Source: Pseudidiomarina terrestris
GTDB taxonomy: Bacteria > Pseudomonadota > Gammaproteobacteria > Enterobacterales > Alteromonadaceae
DNA length: 64,000 bases
Direction of reading: 5' to 3'
NCBI RefSeq assembly: GCF_030466405.1
Contig: NZ_JAGGJF010000001.1
Location: 744,001-808,000, forward strand
The notes beneath the pieces are model-generated. The model saw only the letters and a list, made by a program, of their open reading frames with translations. It had not been told where the DNA came from and did no database searches. The position numbers and the translations under genes were made by a program. Below, in pieces: positions 48,829 through 58,280 of the stretch; positions within the stretch are counted from its first letter, which is position 1, and every line of letters begins with the position of its first letter.

Positions 48829-49929
48829 CTACAGACGCATCGGCATAACGACATAGAGCGACGAGTCGTCTTCGTTATCTTCAATTAATCCGCTCGCGTC
48901 CGGACCCGAAAGGGTCATTTTAATCTTCTCGCCATGAATGGTGTTCAGTACATCGATCAGATAACTGACGTTAAAACCGATCTCCAGGCTATCGCCCTCG
49001 TACTCGACTTCGATGACTTCTTCTGCGGTTTCCTGCTCAGGGTTGTTCGCGGTCAGGCACATTTCACCACTACTCAGGGTTACACGCACACCCCGGTATT
49101 TTTCATTGGACAAAATCGCTGCGCGCGAGCAGGCTTGCTTAAGCACATTACGATCAGCGACGACAAACTTATCACCACCTTGTGGAAGTACGCGACGGTA
49201 GTCCGGGAAGCGACCGTCTACCAGCTTACTGGTGAACGACATACCATTAGTTTCAACACGGATATGATTTGCACCAATGGCGACTTTCACTTCGTTATCA
49301 GCGTCATCCAACAAGCGCATCAACTCAGTGATGCCTTTGCGCGGTACGATCACCTGACGGCCTGTCAGGTTAGGCTGAGGGATTTCAACTGCACTCATCG
49401 CCAGGCGGTGACCATCCGTTGCGACCGTGCGCAATGTGTTCGCATCCGTCTCAAACAACATACCGTTGAGGTAGTAGCGCACATCCTGGTTCGCCATTGA
49501 GAAGTGAGTACGCTCCATCAGATCGCGCAGGACACTCTGTGAGGTGACCAACTGGATATCACTATCCCAATCGTCAATATTGGGAAAATCTTCTGCAGGC
49601 AGCGTTGCTAAGGTGAACTTACTACGCCCTGAACGAATCGTCGCCTTTTCGCCACTGGCACTCACTTCAACTTGTGCGCCGTCGGGTAAGCTACGGACGA
49701 TATCCACCAGCTTTTTCGCTGGGACGGTCAGTTGCCCTTCTTCGCCACCTTCAATATCACATACAGAAACCAACTCGACTTCAAGGTCGGTTCCGGTCAG
49801 GCGTACATGGTCAGACGCGACCTGTATCAATACATTCGATAAAATTGGAATCGTATGGCGCCGTTCAACAGCGCCACTGACCACTTGCAGCGGCTTTAAG
49901 AAAGCATCGCGATTGATGGTAAATTTCAT
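48829..49929 (-). CDS. dnaN: DNA polymerase III beta clamp
   Basis: A 366-residue sliding clamp with three similar domains. It opens MKFTINRDAFLKPLQVVSGAVERRHTIPILSNV-like and ends with the conserved YVVMPMRL. It tethers polymerase III to DNA. It lies between dnaA (56 bp upstream) and recF in the classical order. Confidence 0.98.
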   Translation of the reverse strand: MKFTINRDAFLKPLQVVSGAVERRHTIPILSNVLIQVASDHVRLTGTDLEVELVSVCDIEGGEEGQLTVPAKKLVDIVRSLPDGAQVEVSASGEKATIRSGRSKFTLATLPAEDFPNIDDWDSDIQLVTSQSVLRDLMERTHFSMANQDVRYYLNGMLFETDANTLRTVATDGHRLAMSAVEIPQPNLTGRQVIVPRKGITELMRLLDDADNEVKVAIGANHIRVETNGMSFTSKLVDGRFPDYRRVLPQGGDKFVVADRNVLKQACSRAAILSNEKYRGVRVTLSSGEMCLTANNPEQETAEEVIEVEYEGDSLEIGFNVSYLIDVLNTIHGEKIKMTLSGPDASGLIEDNEDDSSLYVVMPMRL

Positions 49930-49985
49930 CCCGTTAGTCCCCTGTAGTCGTATCCCTGCAGCACCGGCCTTTTTACCACCTGCTC

Positions 49986-51377
49986 TTAGGCTGATAACGT
50001 GCGGATTAAGTTTCTATAGTCTTCTTTTATATCATGTTGCGCGTCTTTTAATTCTTGAATTTTTCGACACGCATGTAAAACGGTTGTGTGGTCACGGCCA
50101 CCAAAGGCATCGCCGATTTCCGGTAAACTGTGGTTAGTTAGCTCTTTGGCTAACGCCATGGCCAGTTGTCGTGGCCTCGCGACCGAGCGGCTGCGGCGCT
50201 TCGACAGTAAATCCGCCATCTTAATGTTGTAATATTCGGCGACGGTCTTTTGTATATTTTCTATGGTCACCAATTTTTCTTGCGCCGCAATCAAGTCCCG
50301 TAGAGCCTCGCGCACGAAATCAATAGTGATCTGCCGTCCGGTCAGATTTACATTGGCCGCGAGACGGTTTAGTGCGCCTTCGAGCTCGCGCACATTTGAG
50401 CGCAACCGTTTTGCGATGAAAAACGCGACCTCATGAGGCAAGGTAATTCCCCGCTCTTGCGCTTTACGAATTAAAATCGCAACTCGCGTTTCCAGTTCCG
50501 GAGGCTCAATAGCAATAGTAAGTCCCCAGCCAAACCGCGAACGCAAACGATCCTCGACCCCTTCAATTTCTTTTGGGTAGAGATCACTGGTCATTATAAT
50601 CTGCTGATTACCTTCAAGTAAGGCATTAAAAGTATGGAAAAACTCTTCTTGCGAGCCTTTCTTATTAGCAAAGAAATGGATGTCATCAATAAGCAATGCA
50701 TCAACTGAACGGTAGTAACGCTTAAATTCATTAATTGAGTTATTTTTCAGTGCGTTAACCATGTCCTGGACAAAACGCTCGGCACGCATATAGAACACTT
50801 TCGCGCCCTTTTTATTGGCCATGATGGCATTACCCACGGCATGCAGCAGGTGGGTTTTACCTAACCCGGTGCCACCGTAAACAAACAAAGGGTTGTAGAC
50901 GCCACCCGGGTTCTCGGCAACCTGTGATGCTGCCGCCCGTGCCAGTTGATTGGACTTACCTTCAACGAAGTTATCGAAGGTATATTCAGGATGGATATTG
51001 CATTCAAATGCAGGAGCCGGACCATCGTCATCCCAGGGGCTCTGGCGGCGACTTGGTCGCTCTGCGGCACGACGAGGTTCTGCTTTTTTAGCAGCCGGCG
51101 GTTCGCTGCCATTGGTTTTACGTTCGATACCACCCACGGCGAACGAGACATTGGGAGTGTCCCCACCTTTCTCTTTTGCGGCTTCACCCAAGTAGTCGTT
51201 GATCAGGTTAAGATATTTATCTTTTACCCAATCAACCACGTACATATTTGGCGCATACAATGTCAGCGTTTGGTCTGCCAGGTCTGCTTGAAGAGGACGG
51301 ATCCACGTATTGAAATGTTGCGTCGACAGCTCGCTCTGTAGGCGTTCAGTACATTGCTCCCACAGCGATTTATTCAC
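49986..51377 (-). CDS. dnaA: Chromosomal replication initiator protein
   Basis: A 463-residue AAA+ initiator. It has N-terminal domain I ([23 protein letters not shown]-type), a linker rich in Arg/Pro, Walker [17 protein letters not shown], Walker [13 protein letters not shown], and the DNA-binding domain IV with the DnaA signature [15 protein letters not shown]. First gene of dnaA-dnaN-recF-gyrB. Confidence 0.98.
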   Translation of the reverse strand: MNKSLWEQCTERLQSELSTQHFNTWIRPLQADLADQTLTLYAPNMYVVDWVKDKYLNLINDYLGEAAKEKGGDTPNVSFAVGGIERKTNGSEPPAAKKAEPRRAAERPSRRQSPWDDDGPAPAFECNIHPEYTFDNFVEGKSNQLARAAASQVAENPGGVYNPLFVYGGTGLGKTHLLHAVGNAIMANKKGAKVFYMRAERFVQDMVNALKNNSINEFKRYYRSVDALLIDDIHFFANKKGSQEEFFHTFNALLEGNQQIIMTSDLYPKEIEGVEDRLRSRFGWGLTIAIEPPELETRVAILIRKAQERGITLPHEVAFFIAKRLRSNVRELEGALNRLAANVNLTGRQITIDFVREALRDLIAAQEKLVTIENIQKTVAEYYNIKMADLLSKRRSRSVARPRQLAMALAKELTNHSLPEIGDAFGGRDHTTVLHACRKIQELKDAQHDIKEDYRNLIRTLSA

Positions 51378-51564
51378 ACTCGACTCCCTGCATTTTTTAT
51401 CGCAACGGCGATCCTCGCTGAGTGCCCCACTCTTACACTACTTTGTCACCAAAGACGCGAAAATCGACCGCAAAATATTGTATAATTAGAATCCTTCGAT
51501 TGTACTGAAGTCACGCTAAAATCGCCACCCTGAAAGGCCATTTATGCGACCAATTGCATTAAGG

Positions 51565-51607
51565 TTATCCACAATAATGATCGCTGTTTTTTCATGATTG
51601 TGGATAG
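51565..51607. promoter_or_regulatory. DnaA boxes in the dnaA-rpmH gap
   Basis: A perfect TTATCCACA at 51565-51573 (plus) and CTATCCACA at 51599-51607 (minus). They lie 190-230 bp upstream of dnaA and just before the rpmH promoter. With only two boxes and few GATC sites, autoregulation of dnaA is more likely than a full oriC, though an origin here is not excluded. Confidence 0.6.
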
Positions 51608-51616
51608 CTTTTGTCG

Positions 51617-51645
51617 TTGACTTTGATCCTTTTTATCGATAGAAT
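51617..51645 (+). promoter_or_regulatory. Sigma-70 promoter of rpmH-rnpA
   Basis: TTGACT at 51617-51622 and TAGAAT at 51640-51645, with the ideal 17-bp spacer, 44 bp before the rpmH ATG. Confidence 0.75.
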
Positions 51646-51667
51646 TCGCGCTCTAAATTTTTGGTAA

Positions 51668-51823
<156 letters not shown>

Positions 51824-52219
51824 TTGAAGCAGTATTCCTATGGCCGGGAGTTACGTCTGTTAACTCCCGCTCAATTTCAGCAAGTCTTTAATGCCCCCCC
51901 GGTGAAGGCCGTTACGGCTGAGCTCACCATGCTCGCAACTCCCAATCAGCTAAGCCATCCACGCATCGGCGTAACGATTTCTAAAAAACGTGCGAAACGC
52001 GCTGTGGATCGAAATCGAATAAAACGCAAGATTCGCGAGAATTTTAGGCTAAAACAGCATAAAATACCGGCATTCGACATCATCGTTATAGCGAAAAGCG
52101 GTATCGTCGATCTCGACAGTGATGCTTTGCAACAACGGCTCGATTATTTATGGCGAACATTAAGCAAGCGGTGCGTGCAATACCTATCGGCTGCATCCGA
52201 TTCTACCAGTGGTTCATAA
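51824..52219 (+). CDS. rnpA: Ribonuclease P protein component
   Basis: A 131-residue basic protein that supports the RNase P RNA in tRNA 5' processing. It opens [18 protein letters not shown]. The RNR motif is [21 protein letters not shown]. It uses a TTG start directly abutting the rpmH stop. The last 70 bp overlap yidD in another frame. Confidence 0.95.
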   Translation: MKQYSYGRELRLLTPAQFQQVFNAPPVKAVTAELTMLATPNQLSHPRIGVTISKKRAKRAVDRNRIKRKIRENFRLKQHKIPAFDIIVIAKSGIVDLDSDALQQRLDYLWRTLSKRCVQYLSAASDSTSGS

Positions 52220-52434
52220 GCCCGCTGATTGGTCCGCGCTGTAGGTTCCAACCGACTTGCTCGCAATACGCCATCGAAGCGATTCAAAAGCATGGTATGA
52301 TGCGGGGCTTCTGGCTTGCCAGTAAACGCATTAGTAAATGTCATCCCGGTCATCCGGGCGGCTACGACCCGGTGCCAGACGCAAAAGCATCGGAATCAAC
52401 GAACGAAAGTACAAAAGAGACGAAGGACTTATGA
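52150..52434 (+). CDS. yidD: Membrane protein insertion efficiency factor YidD
   Basis: A 94-residue YidD/UPF0161 protein: [20 protein letters not shown] with the conserved Cys, [10 protein letters not shown], and [14 protein letters not shown]. It assists YidC in membrane protein insertion. It overlaps rnpA by 70 bp and the yidC start by 4 bp (ATGA). The tail after about residue 80 is Glu/Ser/Thr-rich. Confidence 0.94.
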   Translation: MANIKQAVRAIPIGCIRFYQWFISPLIGPRCRFQPTCSQYAIEAIQKHGMMRGFWLASKRISKCHPGHPGGYDPVPDAKASESTNESTKETKDL

Positions 52435-54107
52435 ATTCGCCACGTTCCATATTGTTTATTGCTTTTTTGGTAGTGAGCTTCTTCCTCTACCAGAACTGGG
52501 TAGTTGATACAGCGCCAGGCACACAAAAAGCAACGCAAACACAGACGCAAACCACACCGACTTCTACTACCGACGCGGGCGTACCAGAGGCAACTCCAAG
52601 TCTTGGCTCCGATGCCAGTGTTCCTACCGCAACTGGCGAAACACCTGCCACGGTAGCAAGCACCCAAGGCGCCCGGGTTAACGTAACGACGGACGTCCTG
52701 GACGTTGAGATCGCGTTGCGTGGTGGTGATGTCGTTAACGCTAAGCTGCGCGAGTTCGCTCGTACACAAGATTCAGAAGCGCGTTTTGAGCTCTTACACG
52801 ACGACCCGAACCAACTTTACATCGCTCAATCAGGTTTAGTGGGTAAAGACGGAACGGATTCCGCCAGTGGCCGTCCAGTGTTCTACGTGGAACGTGATAG
52901 CTACACCATGACGGGGGATACCCTTCGTGTTCCTATGACCTACACCCTCGATGATGGCTCAAAGATCACCAAAACCTTCGTGTTCACGCAAGGTTCATAC
53001 GCCATCGATGTGGTTTACACTATCGAGAACGCAGCAGGTCAGCATAAAGAAGTCCAATTCTACGCGCAGCTGAAGCAAATCATCTCTGATGCCGGTGGCA
53101 GCATGATGATGCCAACCTACAAAGGCGGTGCCTATTCATGGGACGAAGATCGTTACGAAAAATACGACTTCGACGACATGCGTGACAAGCCGTTAAGTAT
53201 TGCTACCGAAGACGGCTGGATTGGCATGCTAGAGCACTACTTTGTCAGTGCCTGGATTCCTCGCAGCGAAGGTACCAAGCAGCTTTCTTCTAGTGTATTG
53301 AGCGGCAATCAGGCGTTGATGCGCGTGATTTATCCCACCGCAACAATCGCGCCTAACAGCCAGGCGGAAATCCGCTCGACCCTGTTTGTCGGTCCAAAAG
53401 ACCAGGATGCTATGGCCGCTGTAGCGGAAAACCTCGATCTGACGGTCGATTATGGTTTCTTATGGTGGTTAGCACAGCCAATATTTAAATTACTTCAGTT
53501 CCTGCAAAGCTTCCTGATCAACTGGGGTCTGTCGATTATTGCAGTTACCGTCATCATCAAAGCCTTGCTCTATCCGCTGACCAAAGCACAGTATGTGTCG
53601 ATGGCGAAAATGCGGATGATTCAGCCGAAAATGAAGGCATTACGCGAGCGTCATGGCGACGACCGTCAGAAAATGTCTCAGGCGATGATGAAGCTGTATA
53701 AAGAAGAGAAAGTAAATCCGCTGGGTGGTTGTTTGCCTATGCTGCTGCAGCTTCCGATCTTCTTGTCGTTGTACTGGGTATTGCTGGAAAGTGTCGAACT
53801 TCGCCACGCTCCGCTGTTCCTCTGGATTGAAGATTTGTCAGCGAAAGACCCGTATTACATCCTGCCATTACTGATGGGTGTATCGATGTGGTACATGCAG
53901 CGCTTGCAGCCAGCACCGGGTACCGATCCGATGCAGCAGAAGCTGATGCAGTACATGCCGGTGATCTTTACGGTCTTCTTCCTGTGGTTCCCATCAGGTC
54001 TGGTGCTGTACTGGTTGAGTAACAACTTGATCACCATCGCCCAGATGCAGTGGATTTACCGCGGCTTAGAGAAAAAAGGCATGATGGAGCGCCGTAAGAA
54101 AAAATGA
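52431..54107 (+). CDS. yidC: Membrane protein insertase YidC
   Basis: About 558 residues from the ATG at 52431, which begins the first membrane helix ([19 protein letters not shown]). A low-complexity Thr/Gln linker and a large periplasmic P1 beta-domain (about 70-330) are followed by the conserved five-helix insertase core ([40 protein letters not shown]). It ends in a basic tail. The mnmE start overlaps its stop by 4 bp. Confidence 0.97.
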   Translation: MNSPRSILFIAFLVVSFFLYQNWVVDTAPGTQKATQTQTQTTPTSTTDAGVPEATPSLGSDASVPTATGETPATVASTQGARVNVTTDVLDVEIALRGGDVVNAKLREFARTQDSEARFELLHDDPNQLYIAQSGLVGKDGTDSASGRPVFYVERDSYTMTGDTLRVPMTYTLDDGSKITKTFVFTQGSYAIDVVYTIENAAGQHKEVQFYAQLKQIISDAGGSMMMPTYKGGAYSWDEDRYEKYDFDDMRDKPLSIATEDGWIGMLEHYFVSAWIPRSEGTKQLSSSVLSGNQALMRVIYPTATIAPNSQAEIRSTLFVGPKDQDAMAAVAENLDLTVDYGFLWWLAQPIFKLLQFLQSFLINWGLSIIAVTVIIKALLYPLTKAQYVSMAKMRMIQPKMKALRERHGDDRQKMSQAMMKLYKEEKVNPLGGCLPMLLQLPIFLSLYWVLLESVELRHAPLFLWIEDLSAKDPYYILPLLMGVSMWYMQRLQPAPGTDPMQQKLMQYMPVIFTVFFLWFPSGLVLYWLSNNLITIAQMQWIYRGLEKKGMMERRKKK

Positions 54108-55477
54108 GCTTCGAGCTAAGTAACGATACCATCGTCGCACAGGCCACCCCGCCCGGCCGTGGTGGGGTTGGTATCGTTCGTGTCAGTGGTCCGGCAGCCA
54201 AAGCTGTTGCTGAGACAATGTTGGGTCACTGTCCACCTCCACGTAAAGCCGAATACCTTCCCTTCAGAGACACACAAGGCCAGTTACTCGATGAGGGTAT
54301 AGCCTTATTCTTCGCTGGTCCCAACTCGTTTACCGGTGAAGATGTGCTTGAACTGCAAGGCCACGGCGGTCCAGTGCTTATCGATATGATCGTCAAGGCG
54401 ATCCTGGACTTACCCAATGTCCGCCCAGCTCGTCCCGGCGAGTTTAGTGAACGCGCGTTCCTCAACGATAAGCTTGATTTAACCCAGGCTGAAGCCATTG
54501 CCGACCTTATCGACACCACCTCAGAGCAAGCAGCCAAAGCCGCCTTACAGAGCTTACAGGGCGGCTTCTCGCACGAAATCGACCAGCTTGTTGATGCGGT
54601 GATTTCCCTGCGCATGTACGTTGAAGCCGCAATCGATTTTCCAGAAGAAGAAATTGATTTCCTTAGTGACGGCAAAGTCACCGCTGATCTGGAAGCCATT
54701 CTCGACCATATGCAGCAGGTGATGGTGCAAGCGAAACAGGGCTCGTTATTACGTGAAGGGATGAAGGTCGTTATCGCTGGCCGGCCAAACGCAGGTAAAT
54801 CAAGCCTGTTGAACGCGCTCGCTGGCCGCGAGTCTGCCATTGTGACAGCCATCGCCGGCACTACCCGCGATGTCTTGCGCGAGCACATTCAGATTGACGG
54901 TATGCCACTACATATCATCGACACCGCTGGCTTACGCGAAAGCCCGGACGAAGTCGAAAGAATAGGCATTCAACGCGCCTGGGATGAAATTCGCGGTGCC
55001 GACCGAGTACTTTTCATGGTCGATGCCACCGAAACCAACGCCGTGCATCCTGTTGATATCTGGCCGGAGTTTTTCGAGCAGTTGCCTGCCGAATTACCTT
55101 TCACAGTGATACGCAACAAAGTTGATTTAAACGCTGAATCGGTAGAACTTGAAGATATCGGCGGCGTTCCTGTGTTACACCTGTCCGCAAAAACCGGAAG
55201 CGGCGTGGAGCTGCTACGTGAACACCTGAAACACTGCGTAGGCTACCAGGCCACCAGTGAAGGCAGCTTCATGGCACGACGCCGTCACCTCGATGCGCTC
55301 ACCAAAGCACGTGAGCACTTACTTACTGGTCAGGACGCATTAGAGCAGCATGTTGCTGGCGAAATCCTCGCGGAAGAGCTGCGCCTTGCGCAGCAGCACC
55401 TGAACGAAATCACCGGAGAATTTACCTCCGATGATCTGCTTGGCAAGATTTTTAGTTCGTTTTGCATCGGCAAGTAA
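54104..55477 (+). CDS. mnmE: tRNA modification GTPase MnmE
   Basis: A 457-residue GTPase that, with MnmG, makes cmnm5U34 in tRNAs. It has an N-terminal THF-binding domain ([20 protein letters not shown]), a helical domain, a G domain ([34 protein letters not shown]) and the C-terminal FCIGK with the catalytic Cys. mnmG does not follow: an accessory region begins right at the stop. The 3' end of mnmE (trmE) is a known integration site for SGI1-type islands. Confidence 0.97.
   Translation: MSFELSNDTIVAQATPPGRGGVGIVRVSGPAAKAVAETMLGHCPPPRKAEYLPFRDTQGQLLDEGIALFFAGPNSFTGEDVLELQGHGGPVLIDMIVKAILDLPNVRPARPGEFSERAFLNDKLDLTQAEAIADLIDTTSEQAAKAALQSLQGGFSHEIDQLVDAVISLRMYVEAAIDFPEEEIDFLSDGKVTADLEAILDHMQQVMVQAKQGSLLREGMKVVIAGRPNAGKSSLLNALAGRESAIVTAIAGTTRDVLREHIQIDGMPLHIIDTAGLRESPDEVERIGIQRAWDEIRGADRVLFMVDATETNAVHPVDIWPEFFEQLPAELPFTVIRNKVDLNAESVELEDIGGVPVLHLSAKTGSGVELLREHLKHCVGYQATSEGSFMARRRHLDALTKAREHLLTGQDALEQHVAGEILAEELRLAQQHLNEITGEFTSDDLLGKIFSSFCIGK
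55460..55477 (+). other. Possible att site at the mnmE 3' end
   Basis: The last 18 bp of mnmE (TTTTGCATCGGCAAGTAA) recur in 15 of 18 positions at 56596-56613. Both copies encode FCIGK-stop. Together they bracket a 1.1-kb segment with higBA. Confidence 0.5.
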
Positions 55478-55624
55478 AACGGCCAAAAAGATCGAAAGGT
55501 ACTAGCTAACTACAAACGAGCTATTCCGCAACGCCTGACCGCGTGGATGGCCACCAGAAATTATGTTTATGGTTGCGTGCTCGCCGCTACACGAAGCTCA
55601 GGCTATCGTCGTAACCGGGAAACA

Positions 55625-55969
55625 TCAGTAAACTGAAATATTTTTCAGGCCTGCTTCAGAGGCAGCACCGTGGGGCTTTACGCGTCTCACGTTCTTAGCT
55701 TCTTGTTCATAAGCACGATGACGGACGTCCCATAACTCAACTGCATGCTGAATATTCAACCAGAACTCCGGCGTATTCCCCAAAGCCGCTGCAAGTTTGA
55801 TTGCCATGGGTGCTGTCAGCGTGCCTTTGTCATGCGCAATCCGGCTGAGTGTATTTCTGTGCACACCCATTGCTTCGGCAAGTTCACTGATCGCTATGTT
55901 CATCGGCTCCAGAAACTCCGTGACCAGCATTTGGCCAACGGTCACTGGACGACGTTTTGTATTCCTCAT
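55625..55969 (-). CDS. higA: HigA-family antitoxin
   Basis: A 114-residue HTH_XRE protein of the HigA/VapI type: EFLEPMNIAISELAEAMGVH followed by RNTLSRIAHDKGTLT (recognition helix) and FWLNIQHAVELWD. The ATG at 55969 is preferred over 55975 because AGGAGG lies 8 bp upstream. It neutralises HigB and represses the operon. Second gene of higBA, 14 bp after the toxin. The position right behind mnmE suggests acquisition. Confidence 0.92.
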   Translation of the reverse strand: MRNTKRRPVTVGQMLVTEFLEPMNIAISELAEAMGVHRNTLSRIAHDKGTLTAPMAIKLAAALGNTPEFWLNIQHAVELWDVRHRAYEQEAKNVRRVKPHGAASEAGLKNISVY

Positions 55970-55983
55970 TACCATAACCTCCT

Positions 55984-56277
55984 CTAGCCCTTGTAAACAT
56001 GCGGATCTAGATACGTATCCAGGGCGATGCCGTCTTCCCAGCGAAAGATCAGGCGATACTGCTTATTAACCCGGATGGAACACCATCCAGACAGGTTTCC
56101 CTGCAAATGTTCAAAACGATTACCTGGTGGAATCCTCAAGTCTGACTCCTGCGTCGCGGCATCCAGAATCTGAATCTTCCTAAAGAGGGCGCTTTCAATA
56201 GTGCTGGGTATTTTCTTATGACTTTGGTCTTGTTCGTAAAAAACCTCTAGCCACGTATCCCTGAATTTAACCGCCAT
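55984..56277 (-). CDS. higB: HigB-type RelE-superfamily toxin
   Basis: A 97-residue mRNA interferase-like toxin. It has the HigB pattern: an early basic helix (FRKIQILDAAT), RIPPGNRFEHLQGNLSGWC-type loop, SIRVNKQYRLIFRW strands and a C-terminal YLDPHVY. In this family ribosome-dependent mRNA cleavage uses such basic and Tyr residues. Toxin first, antitoxin second is the usual higBA order. Confidence 0.92.
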   Translation of the reverse strand: MAVKFRDTWLEVFYEQDQSHKKIPSTIESALFRKIQILDAATQESDLRIPPGNRFEHLQGNLSGWCSIRVNKQYRLIFRWEDGIALDTYLDPHVYKG

Positions 56278-56300
56278 GATTGCCTGATCACTTTTTACTC

Positions 56301-56329
56301 ATTTTATGCACAACAGCGTTGTGCGTCAA
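56301..56329 (-). promoter_or_regulatory. higBA promoter with embedded operator
   Basis: On the minus strand TTGACG (56329-56324) and TAAAAT (56306-56301) have a 17-bp spacer. The spacer is a perfect palindrome, GCACAAC-N3-GTTGTGC (56308-56324). A HigA dimer bound there would block RNA polymerase. Confidence 0.75.
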
Positions 56330-56595
56330 GTCCGTTCAAAATGAGAACGGATCCGTTTAGAAAACGATATTACTATAATTTGGTCTGACAGAAAGGGACT
56401 ATCGAGCAACTTCAAGGCGCTGATTTCATAGAGATAAAATCGTATACAAGGCTCCCACTTATCCCAGTTTAAAATGGGTCGTCAGGAGCCGACGCAGAGG
56501 AAATTTGCCAATATTTACATTTTTTTCGCAAATTTCAGCACTCCAATGGTGCTCCGAGAATTTCATAACGATATGTTTTTAAATGATTTTATAGA

Positions 56596-56613
56596 TTCTG
56601 TATCGGGAAGTAA
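56596..56613 (+). other. Second copy of the mnmE tail (att-like repeat)
   Basis: TTCTGTATCGGGAAGTAA repeats the mnmE terminus with three mismatches, and similarity runs two bases further (AA). It is not part of a gene. The rest of the 376-bp gap 56278-56653 holds the higBA promoter and nothing else I could assign. Confidence 0.5.
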
Positions 56614-56653
56614 AATCGCTAACCCTCCGAAATTTCCGGAGCGGTTCTCGGTG

Positions 56654-57829
56654 TTAAGGTTGCGACTCACATACATCCCAATGCGTTACGGTCGACACAA
56701 TGCACTGGCGACTGCCATCCTCAAGGGTTGAGCAAGTCTCCGTTTCAGTCGTCGTTGCGCAACGGAAATATCCTAAATCCGGGCCAGCACCTTCGCCAGT
56801 ATCCGCTGGGAACCACTGCGGCGAGCCTTGGCTAAGAGTTTCCGAAATTTCCGGGTCATCGAATAAGGTACTTAGACATCCGATATCATCCTCATCGAGA
56901 AGGCTAACGGGTCCTTGAAGTAATTGTTCTAAATTGACTCCCTCGATACGCGAACTTGGATAGACGAGATGAAATTCAAGATAGATTCTTTCGAGCTCAG
57001 GAGCAGTCGCGTCGCCTACATAATTTACGCGAAAGGCCAATCTGTCCTCCGTCGGGTCTCCATTAAACGACACAATATGATGCAAATTGTTCTGGTTATG
57101 CTCGACACTGAGAGAAATACCTCCCCTTCCCACAGAGAAGCCGGTCAAATCCGTGTCTCTAGTGACCGATTGGAACGATTGAGAACCTGCCGCATTCGCT
57201 AATACATCGGCCATAATATCCTCGAGCTCCGCTCGATAACTCGTACTCGTGAAATAACGTACTGGGCTTACACTACAGTCCTCTCCGCCACTGTTCGGGT
57301 CTGAACTCGATTTTTGTTCGTCAGCACTCAAGGCAACGGAAATATCATCGCTGCTAATATCCGTTACAGTAGGCGCAGCACGCATCATTTCGCGAAAATC
57401 CTGGTCGGTCTGATAAAACAGTTGCAGATCAGAAAGCTCATGGTCATTTATCGTCAACGTGGTAATGACCGGAGCAGAACGGTTACAAAAGGAACCGGTA
57501 CACGGATAACTCACTCGAAATTTATAAGCTTCTTCAGAGATAGGGTTTGCAACGATAAAGGTGCTGAACACTGGGTCACAAACAACGTCATCTGGTGTCG
57601 GTGCTGAAGTGCCGGTATTAGTAGAGTAACAATTCGGCTCCGGGACATGTTGTGCTGCTACCCACTCTGCTTTTTGCGCATCACAAGTATCGCAGGAATA
57701 GATCTTATCGACAGCAAGAGCAGCACCCGAACAGGTTAAGCCAGCAGCAACAATGAGGGTCTTCAGAAGAGCAACAGACCGGCGCTTAGGAGGCGCTATG
57801 TGGTTAGTTTCCATGTGGTTAGTTTCCAT
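56654..57829 (-). CDS. Exported Cys-containing protein of unknown function
   Basis: A 391-residue protein I do not recognise. Residues 1-10 are a duplicated METNH from a 15-bp tandem repeat. A basic stretch and a Sec-type signal (LIVAAGLTCSGAALA) follow. The mature start is Cys-rich (YSCDTCDAQKAEW) and the end has six more Cys (CATTTETETCSTLE, then CIVS and WDVCESQP), suggesting disulfides outside the cytoplasm. The middle looks beta-rich. Start options are 57829 or 57814. TTGACA at 57877-57872 with TAGCGT 17 bp on is a possible promoter. Confidence 0.65.
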   Translation of the reverse strand: METNHMETNHIAPPKRRSVALLKTLIVAAGLTCSGAALAVDKIYSCDTCDAQKAEWVAAQHVPEPNCYSTNTGTSAPTPDDVVCDPVFSTFIVANPISEEAYKFRVSYPCTGSFCNRSAPVITTLTINDHELSDLQLFYQTDQDFREMMRAAPTVTDISSDDISVALSADEQKSSSDPNSGGEDCSVSPVRYFTSTSYRAELEDIMADVLANAAGSQSFQSVTRDTDLTGFSVGRGGISLSVEHNQNNLHHIVSFNGDPTEDRLAFRVNYVGDATAPELERIYLEFHLVYPSSRIEGVNLEQLLQGPVSLLDEDDIGCLSTLFDDPEISETLSQGSPQWFPADTGEGAGPDLGYFRCATTTETETCSTLEDGSRQCIVSTVTHWDVCESQP

Positions 57830-57830
57830 G
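57801..57830. repeat. 15-bp tandem duplication at a gene start
   Basis: TGGTTAGTTTCCATG occurs twice head to tail (57801-57815, 57816-57830). It duplicates the start codon and first five codons of the exported protein gene. Confidence 0.9.
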
Positions 57831-57896
57831 TGTGATCCACGGTTTGTAACGCTAACGAACCCACTCCACTATGTCAACATTTTATATACACCTGTA

Positions 57897-58030
57897 ATGC
57901 TCAACCAAATCCGTGCTTTGTTGTAGTACAGCTCGGTGCCGGGGATGAGGATTTGTCCCGTAAAGCGAACGCAGGCGTCGCTACTGTTCTTCGGATTGCC
58001 TTAAGCATCGTAAGCATAGCGCCAGTTGCC
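57897..58030 (-). pseudogene. Inverted, decayed Rhs-core fragment
   Basis: On the minus strand this stretch matches the Rhs core of 62118-62235 (the part encoding FTGQILIPGTELYYYKAR), with about a fifth of positions changed and small frame changes (the frame reads DKSSSPAPSC in the shifted phase). It has no start or stop of its own. It is a remnant of an earlier Rhs tip in the opposite orientation to the current gene. Confidence 0.75.
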
Positions 58031-58145
58031 AAACCCGGGCCATGCCATCGTAGCTCCCAAAGGATATTAAACACCCACACTTTATGTAGATATGTAATAA
58101 GCGGCAAGACTCAGACAAATACTATATTTTAATATCAAAATATTG

Positions 58146-58174
58146 TTGACTTGTCGTTTCATATGTTATTGAAT
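58146..58174 (+). promoter_or_regulatory. Candidate promoter of the Rhs locus
   Basis: TTGACT at 58146-58151 and TTGAAT at 58169-58174 with a 17-bp spacer, in a very AT-rich stretch about 105 bp before the first ORF. Confidence 0.4.
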
Positions 58175-58251
58175 CGGTGCCAACGAATTTTGGTCGGGTA
58201 GTAGCTCGTCTGGGATAATTATCGAGCTGTTAGTCGGTTGCATTGGTAGGT

Positions 58252-58280
58252 GCCTGACAGATCACAATGGAGTGTCAGGC
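58252..58280 (+). promoter_or_regulatory. Hairpin around the ribosome site of the YD-repeat gene
   Basis: A perfect 8-bp inverted repeat (GCCTGACA 58252-58259, TGTCAGGC 58273-58280) encloses GGAG at 58269-58272 and ends one base before the ATG at 58281. It could modulate initiation. Confidence 0.55.

Noticed and set aside
52879-52894. Third parS site in yidC
   Set aside because: Two mismatches break the palindrome, so it is not counted as a site.
54226-54888. Minus-strand ORF of 220 codons within mnmE
   Set aside because: It is antisense to the GTPase domain of mnmE with low-complexity Ser-rich translation.
55478-55624. Remnant of mnmG or a tRNA gene after mnmE
   Set aside because: No frame resembles MnmG and no cloverleaf could be drawn. 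The 147 bp hold nothing I can assign.
56474-56731. Plus-strand ORF of 85 codons between higB and the exported protein
   Set aside because: It overlaps the end of the exported-protein gene, has no ribosome site, and crosses the mnmE-tail repeat in a different frame from FCIGK.
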